Assembly (NCBI GenBank): GCA_028583605.1
Contig: CM053330.1
Span: forward strand, 29,214,598 to 29,278,597
Direction of reading: 5' to 3'
DNA length: 64,000 nucleotides
Origin: Dastarcus helophoroides
Lineage: Eukaryota > Arthropoda > Insecta > Coleoptera > Bothrideridae
The position numbers and the translations under genes were made by a program. Under the pieces are notes generated by a model, which saw nothing but the letters and a program-made list of their open reading frames with translations, searched no databases and was not told the DNA's origin. Numbering within the stretch: position 1 is the first letter of the stretch; each line of letters starts with the position of its first letter. Of this stretch, positions 57,296 through 64,000 are shown piece after piece.

Positions 57296-59007
57296 TTCAA
57301 TCTAATAAATGTTTAAACCTATTGGTCTGTGCATTAGAATACAAATAGATTGCCAAAATTTAAATTTGAATCACAAAAAATTGGCTCCAAGCTGGAATAT
57401 TTGATTTTCAAAATTTCTCTGCAACTTCAAAATTACTAGAAAAAAATTAAATTAGAACAGTAAATTGTTGAATTTTTTCAACATTTTGATTTGATTTAAT
57501 TTCGAAATTTTGAGACTCTTTTAGAAATGTTGACTCTTTTTCTCAAAAATTTCGCTAATGCCCACTTTAAAAGTCGAAATTATAAGAATATTTTTTACAA
57601 TTAAATTATTTCCAAAATATTTTTTCTTTAATTCCGAAAATGTTATTTTTTTAAATAATGTTTACCAAGAAAAAATTTCAACTTTTTTTAGAAATATGAT
57701 CTGCTTTCTCTTTAAATTTCGATCTTTTTTTTATCGAAATTTGAATTTTAAATTGGAACTTGTGAATTTCAAGAATAAATTTAACACGTCTAGAAAAATT
57801 GGAAATTCCGATTCAGAATTTTCTTTGGTCCTACAGTAGTAGTAATTTTTTGGACAAATATCAAACTGTAAAAAAGATTAAAATTTACAAGGTTCATTTT
57901 TTTTTTGAAATTTCAATATTTCTTCCAAAATTTTCTTATTTTATGCAGATTTGAACTTTATTTTCCCTTAACTTATACTTAACAATTTTTAGTTTCTTAG
58001 CAAAATTACAAACTAAAATGAATTTTAAAATATTAAAATTTTGTTAAAAAAACTTCTAAATTTCGAAAACAAATAAAAGAAATTAAAATTTTTACAAGAA
58101 AAAATATTTTAAAGACAAAATCTCCAGGAAGATCGACATTTCAAAAAAAATTCTTTGTATAAAATGCTTAGAGGAAGACACAAATTGCATAGGAAAAAAT
58201 AAGTAAAATTTCTTACAGAAAAAATCTAAATTTGAAAAAAAAATTTGAAATATCTTTACAAAAAAATCGAATTTTTTTGTTTTTCCCAAAATGTTGAAAT
58301 TTTTATAGAACTTTCAGGATTTTTTCCAAACATTTTTTGTCAAAACTACAAAATAAAATGAATTTTAAATTGTCAAATTGTCGTGAAAAAACTTGATATT
58401 TCTAAAGCAAATTAGAGGAACACAAAGAAAAATCTGGAGAAGTTCAAATTTTTAGAAAAAAATTTTAAGAACAACACTTTCAGGAAAAATGGAAATTTAG
58501 AGAAATATTTTTTATCAAATATTTAGGAAAAATGAAAACTTTCTGTCTATCTGTAAAATTCAAAATTTTTATACAAAATGAAATTCGAGGTAAAAATTCG
58601 AAGATGCCGTATTAACTTATTTTTTAGAGTAATATTAAAATGCGAGATGAGTTGGATTTAGGTTTTTTCTTGAAATTGTAATTATTTTCTCAAAATTTTG
58701 CCATTTTCAAAGACATTTGAGTTTTCTCTTGACATTTTAATTCCTGCTCGAAATATTGATTTCTTCCTCAAAACTTTTACAAAAATTAGATATTGGAAAT
58801 GTGATTTTGATCAAAGTTAAAAATAAAATAAATAATTTTTAAATGTCGTAAGTTCGTAAAAGAAACCTAAAATTTATATAAAAAGAAAAGTTAAAATTTC
58901 GACAAAAAATTGTGTAATGAAAAGTGTTAGGAAAATTTCGAGAAATAAACTCGTAAGCGAAATTGGGGGTGCTGCAGTTCCACAGTGCTTATACACCAGC
59001 CGCCACT

Positions 59008-60700
59008 AATCGATTGAATTTTGAAGTAATGGTCAAAATTTCGAAAAGAAGCGGATTTGGTAAAAAATATTGAAATTTGAAGAAAATAATATCTAGGAAA
59101 AAATTCCCAAAAAAAAACACGAAACATTAAATATAAAATTTTCATTTTCTTTCTCGATCATTCCAATTTGTCAAAAGCACGACATGTCAGTGATAAAACC
59201 CCAAAACAATTTTTTACTTATTCTGCTCGGCATATATAACACAATTTGATCACATAATTATATTTATTAGGTATGGGGCTCGTTGAGACATAGATCCCAA
59301 TCGGTATTGCATGTTAACGTTTACAGAAGCGCCAAACACGTAAGTGTAATTAACAAGATGGGTCTAATCACATTTTACATATTCCTAAGAGTTTTGCAGA
59401 AAGCTGTAGCGGTTAAAGTATCTAATAACATTAAGGGAAGCTTCAATAAAATACTTGAATGATTTTAAAAGGAATCAATTCACTCTCAAAGAATGCAACG
59501 AGCAGTAATGGTAATGAAATATGTGTATGTTGTAAAATATCTTATTTAACTTAAATATTACGAGTAGTTGGCTTGTCAAAAGTACAGAAATGTGTCCTAC
59601 CAACGAAATATTTTATCATGAAATCTAGAGAAGTTTTTCAGGAAAATCATTTATTCTTTCAGTGGTAATTTTGTTAATTTTTAAACCAGAAGTAGGACAT
59701 GTGTATTTAATTTTGACCTACTAATTTGGTTATGGAGGCCTAGAGAACTTTCTTCAGGCTCTTCTACTAATCCGATTTTATGCCAATTAGGTTTCACCTT
59801 TACGACAATTACTTTGATTTGACTCCTTTAAAATTAATTCTAAAGCTAAATCGAAAACAATGCGTGGGTATAAATGTAATAAAGTGTATATTTGTTGAAG
59901 CTTTGAGGTAAGACCATTGTGCAAAGACTTACAAACAATCACGTTCTGTTTCAATCTACATTTTGTGTTTCCTTCCCGAATGCCAATTAAAAAGGAATTT
60001 GGGGATATTTTAATGCTGCTGTAATCCCCATTTACTAGTAACAAATATATGATTGCTTTGCTATTTAAGATATTATTTTAAAGATTAAGTTAGGATATTA
60101 GCTTGAGCGAAACTATTTTTGGTTTCACAAATGTTCAGTTCTCATAATCCGTTGCCAAGGGTAGCGGCCGTGAAATTGCATTTTGCTCAAGAAAGGGTTG
60201 CTAACTTTTTGTGAGAGAAATAACACATCTCGTCTTTTGAAAAAAGAAAAAATAGTATTTGTAGGGAAAAAGTATGCATCATTTAAATTTAAGTTTTTTG
60301 ACATTACAAAAATAAAAAATCACCTATCATTCTCTACTTTTCAAATTTATGCCGTCGAAACTAAAATGTTTAATAGAAGCATTTTTGTTAGTAAATTAAA
60401 TCCATTTTCTTTGCAACTTTTTACTTCAAATTTCGACTGTTGCTTTCAATATATATGTTTTTAAAAATTTTTCGGTTAACAGGTTTGCAAATTGCAAGCC
60501 TCAATTTCCATTAAAAAACATCAAAGGTCAAATGACACTTTCAAGCCAAAAGTTTGATATTTCGAGAAAAATCATAAATTTATAAAATATTGTACACATT
60601 TCCCAATTTCAAAATGTCAAGTTAGGTAGGTAGTTAATTGAGAACTGTAATAAATTTTCGAATAATTGACCTTTTGCTTAAACCTTGAAAACTTAATTTT
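59008..60700. other. Mostly single-copy spacer
   Basis: Non-array AT-rich DNA from about 59130. Frames at 59787-60044 (minus) and 60183-60464 (plus) have no recognisable motif and are not supported as genes. Confidence 0.4.
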
Positions 60701-60724
60701 CAGAAAAACACTTTTTAAATTAGG

Positions 60725-60865
60725 GCATCGAACCACTATTTTTTTCGTTCCGATTTTTGGATTTCGATCTAGGAAAAAATCATATCGGTTCCGTTCTGGT
60801 TTTCGTTCCGACAAAAATAGCGGTTTTTTCCGGTTTTCGGTTCAGTTCCGGGTGACTCATTCTTT
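60725..60865. repeat. hAT-type subterminal CCGGTTTTCGG/TTCGGTTCC cluster
   Basis: A dense run of TTCGTTCCG, TCGGTTCCGTTC and CCGGTTTTCGGTTCAG motifs, as found at the ends of some hAT elements. GGGTGACTCATTC follows. No partner end was found. A similar short patch (AAAACCGAAACCGAATTTC) lies at about 53797-53815. Confidence 0.4.
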
Positions 60866-60879
60866 AATTTTTTAAAGTT

Positions 60880-63340
60880 TTCATTTAAATTGATTTTCTA
60901 AAATATTCAGAAAATGTTCTCTCTTTTTTTAAAATATTACAGCATATAATTACTCTGGTAATGCTTAAAATTTGAAGAAAATATTTCTCCATTTTTCGAG
61001 TTTAAAAATTTCAGGCAGAAGCTCTGGATTCTGGGTTTATTTTGAATTTAAACTTTAAAAAAACCTTCAACTTAATGAAAAAAAATTAGCTGATGCGCAC
61101 GCTTTCTCCTAGGTGAAAAAAGAGAAAGGATCCTTTGGTTATATACTTTTTGAAAGTTTCGATTTTTCTGAAGAATTCAATTTTTATTGAAAATTTTGAC
61201 TTATTTCGAAAATGTTGACAATAAAAACCCACTGTTTCACAAAGTCGATCTTTTCTCGTTCGACTTCCAAATTTTCGAACTTTTAACTTTATTTTTAAGA
61301 TTTCGTCTTTTTTCCAAATTTTGATTTTTTGAATATTCCAAATTCCTCAAGATTCTGTCTTATTTGGTTGGTTTTAAATTTTTTAAACATTTTATCTTTA
61401 TAACTTTAGTTCTTGTTGAATATTTTATTTTTTGAAAATTTAAAATTTTTTTGAATACTTGAAATTGATCTCGAAGTTTGAATGTTTGACTTTATTTTTG
61501 TAAATATCAGAAACTTTTTATGTTAAATAAATTGAAAAAAACAGAAACTTTAGACTCGAAATTTGATCTTTTTTTTTTGCTAATCCAACTAATTTTAAAT
61601 TCGATTTTTTCAAAACATTCCAATTCTTTTTAAAAATTTGAATTTTTTTAAAGTTTTAACTTTTTGCAAATATCGACTCTCTCGAGTGTTTGTTTTTTAT
61701 TCAACTTTTTTAAATTTTTACTAAGTCGCAAAATTCTGACTTTCTAAAAATAATTTCTTTTTGAAGAGTCTGCCTTCGATTTTTATTGAAAATTCTTAAA
61801 CATTTTTCGATTTCTTTAAAGCATTTCGTCTTTATATTTTGAAAACTTTGAAATTCAAATGCTCTTTTTTTAGCTTTTACTTTTTGCAAATGTTTATTTA
61901 TTTCATTAATCGCAATACTTTTTCAGTTTGACCTTTTTTCAGGATTTTAATTTTTTTTCAAATTCTAAATTTTTTCCAAATCGTTACACCTAATTTCGAT
62001 CTTTTCTTCAAATGATTTTTTTTTCAAAATTTTGATTTTTTTCTGTAAATTTAATGATGTTGAAAAACTGGCCTTTAAAAATTTCTACCCTGTTTTTTTA
62101 AAGTTTTGACCTTGGTCCAACTTTGACAATTTCTCAAAGATTTGATCTTTTTTGAAAACAGAGATTTTTTTTTAATTTCGACTTCTTTTTGAGGTTTCGA
62201 CTTTTATATCGTAAACTGAACTTTTATTTGAAAAATTAGATTTTCCATTACATTTTCTTTTTTAAAAAATTAAATTTTTCTCAAAATTTCGACATTTTTA
62301 ATATTTTCGAAACTTTTTTAGAATTTCGACTTGTTCTCGAAGCTGTAACTTTTTCGGAATTTAATTTTTTTGGAAAATTTTCTTGTTTTTTCAAAATTTT
62401 GTATTTTTTATAATATGATTATGTTGAAACATTTTATTCAAAACCTTTACCTTTTTTTTTTTGAAAATTTCCACTTTGGCTCAAACTTTCTACTCTATCT
62501 CGAAGTTTTAACTTCTTTTTTTGATAATTCTGACTTTTTGCTGAAAATTTTCACTTTTTTCAAAATTGCAACTTTTTGAAATATTTGAATCTTTTCAAGA
62601 TTTTAATCTTTTTGAAAATTTTTACCTTTTATTATCAAAATTGAGATTTTTTTTCGAAGGTAAATATAGCTTCATTCAAAATTTGAAGTTTTTTCGAAAT
62701 TTTCATTTTTTTCCCATAATTTTGCGTTTTGTGATAACTTCGACATTTTTTTAAAAATTCGCTCGTTCCAGAAATTTTTTAATTTTGCTAAAGAACCTAA
62801 TTTTGCAAATTACCAATTTTTAAATTTTGACCGAATTCTACAAAACGAATTTAAGACTTAACTAAATTTCGATTTTAAAGCTACCTAAATTTAAAACAAT
62901 CTGAAAAAAAATCGCAGCTTCGAGGCTAAGGTCGAAATTTTAAGAAAAAAGTCGAATATAGCGTAAACAAAACCAGATAAAAATTGAAAGTTTAAATTAG
63001 ACATTTTCTAACATGTCATCGTTTACCCTCAAAATTTTGGCTTCAATTTCAAGATCCCGGCTTTAAATTGGAATACAAATGTGGTATTTTTTTTCTTGAA
63101 ATTTTGACTGAAATTTCCAATTTCTAGAAAAAATTAGAAATAGCGAGATTTTATCGCAAATTTTGAGAAAAAAGCCAAATCCAGGAATTTTGGAAAGTTT
63201 GATGAAGTCGGCATCATAAAAAAATCATTAGAATTTGAAATTTCGAGAAAAGAATTGACATATTTAAACAAATTTGAAATTTGAACGAAAAAAATCAAGA
63301 AAACTCGAAATTTTTATTAATAACTTTAAAAAGTAGGGGT
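60880..63340 (+). repeat. Decayed minisatellite tract, mostly T-rich strand up
   Basis: Typical TTTTTTCAAAATTTCGA-type units. Polarity reverses after about 62850. No genes. The frames here are Phe-rich artefacts. Confidence 0.6.
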
Positions 63341-63419
63341 TTATATATATAGGGGATTATAAAAGGGAAAATCCAAGTTTGAGAAAAAAACAAATTTAGA
63401 GTCCGAAACCGCTTTGTTT

Positions 63420-63749
63420 TTAAAATGCAGTGTGTGGAGGATTAGGAAAAAAATTGATTTTTTTTAATACTTTGACCTCCCTTGAAATATTTGTATCAAC
63501 TTTTCTTATTTTATTCGAAATTAATTGCAGTAAAAAATGGAAACCCACTTCTGACATACGTGGAAAGTTTTTTAATTTACTTGGATCTTTACTCCTTAAT
63601 TCTTCTAATAGTATGGCGTCAGCTCCAAGAGTAGGCCTTCTGGCAATCCATTCTTTAACCCAAGTTATTTTTTTACCACCTTTGCGCTGTTTTCGTGAAT
63701 TTGCAATTAGAAAAGCGGCTGCTGCAACTCTCTTTCTACGACGGGACAT
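63420..63749 (-). pseudogene. Harbinger (HARBI1-like) transposase, N-terminal fragment
   Basis: On the minus strand the frame starts MSRRRKRVAAAAFLIANSRK and continues TWVKEWIARRPTLGADAILL, EELRSKDPSKLKNFPRM and EVGFHFLLQLISNKI, then KVDTNISREV. This is the N-terminal layout of PIF/Harbinger nucleases of the HARBI1/ALP1-like type (W-KxW--RR--LG---LL-EL---DP--Y-NF-RM---F--LL--V). After EV it departs into KVLKKINFF and a stop. The DDE catalytic domain, about 250 residues, is absent. The family cuts and pastes with a Myb-like partner. Only this fragment remains. Confidence 0.82.
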
Positions 63750-64000
63750 TTTTTTGCGCTATGTAGATATCACCAAAAGCAATCTTTTAATTGGAATAAT
63801 AATGGGCCAGACAATTTAAACTTCTATTTAAGGGAGCAGAGACAGAATTAATCACTCGGTTGGGGTTTGAATTGGAATGTCACCTAGAAATAAAATTATA
63901 CTTGCTGCACTCTAACTTGCACGACCCACTTTACCGTGTAAACGGTTATACAAGCAACTTGCTGATAGTAGTGTCTGGATAGTGTAGGTAGAACTTGCTG
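63750..64000. other. Sequence upstream of the Harbinger fragment
   Basis: Less AT-rich, with repeated ACTTGCTG words (about 63900, 63957 and 63993). It could be the 5' region and end of the Harbinger element, which would continue beyond the window. Confidence 0.35.

Larger units (their letters stand above)
56987..57342. mobile_element. Retrozyme-like insertion with two opposed hammerhead motifs
   Basis: The 356-bp insert is flanked by AAATAAATTGC (56976-56986) and AAATAGATTGC (57343-57353), an 11-bp duplication with one mismatch. The uninterrupted site is visible in the palindrome arm near 30100. The right 210 bp (57131-57340) form a palindrome with arms of about 95 bp. It is homologous to 35529-35752. 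No protein is encoded. A frame spanning it (57069-57263) is a palindrome artefact. Confidence 0.88.
55184..59007. mobile_element. Single copy of the GGCGGCT-ended, minisatellite-filled transposon
   Basis: The left end CAGTGGCGGCTCGTAGCC, with GGGGGTGCTGCG inside, pairs with the right end (reversed AGTGGCGGCTGGTG, then CTGCAGCACCCCCAA). Its plus strand from about 55390 aligns with the right arm of the 24222-32033 palindrome (from about 28070) and, reversed, with its left arm. For example, CTACAGTAGTAGTAATTTTT at about 57831-57850 is the reverse complement of the same block at 25425-25440. No 8-bp duplication is recognisable. No transposase. A 356-bp retrozyme-like insert lies inside. Confidence 0.8.

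Noticed and set aside
59787..60044. 85-codon minus-strand frame
   Set aside because: Varied composition, but no recognisable domain, no supporting start or splice context and no neighbour logic.
63430..63819. 129-codon plus-strand frame
   Set aside because: It is antisense to the Harbinger transposase fragment and has no motif of its own.

Overview
The window looks like intergenic, transposon-saturated nuclear DNA of an arthropod, most likely an insect. It is strongly AT-rich and has no intact long reading frame. It carries relics of families typical of insect genomes: mariner-like transposases, hAT elements, a Helitron, Penelope-like elements (PLEs), a non-LTR retrotransposon and a Harbinger transposase. 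I recognise no bacterial, viral or organellar gene. The only hints of host genes are one TATA/initiator/splice-donor arrangement near 34.45-34.59 kb and one tiny exon-like ORF near 13.67 kb. Both are weak.

More than half of the window is one degenerate minisatellite with a unit of about 20 bp (T-rich strand roughly TTTTTTCTCGAAATTTCGAC). It occupies about 0.2-3.4, 6.2-8.7, 9.2-11.0, 13.9-14.7, 17.4-21.3, 23.8-31.9, 37.3-39.3, 42.5-46.6, 51.5-52.0, 54.3-59.0 and 60.9-63.3 kb. Several of these blocks are the interiors of terminal-inverted-repeat transposons with exact boundaries: 5897-9005 and 9035-11173 (hAT, perfect 8-bp target duplications), 18366-21442 and 43578-46347 (a second hAT family), and 24222-32033 and 55184-59007 (a third family with GGCGGCT ends). 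The 24222-32033 unit is a 7.8-kb head-to-head palindrome of the element that occurs singly at 55184-59007.

Other layout: 1814-2554 mariner-type MITE; 3634-4881 hAT element with a decayed ZMYM1-like hAT transposase; 11661-11960, 15449-17015 and 32034-33932 copies of one mariner-like family; 21593-22643 foldback element; 39700-40640 a 116-bp tandem repeat; 49743-52085 a composite flanked by 118-bp inverted repeats and holding a PLE GIY-YIG relic plus two converging non-LTR fragments; 52771-53662 a 446-bp direct duplication; 63420-63749 the N-terminal part of a Harbinger (HARBI1-like) transposase.

The most interesting system is a set of short (157-356 bp), mostly palindromic insertions carrying hammerhead-ribozyme-like cores and flanked by 11-12 bp target duplications (33267-33616, 35529-35752, 41276-41432, 46728-46936, 56987-57342), with more decayed relatives at 3161-3298, 40786-40980, 47575-47740, 49010-49150 and 49630-49720. 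One of them is homologous to the 3' flank of the PLE GIY-YIG relic in this window, which ties the ribozymes to PLEs. They resemble PLE termini or animal retrozymes: small non-autonomous ribozyme retroelements thought to be mobilised by PLEs. All comparisons were made by eye; no database search was run.
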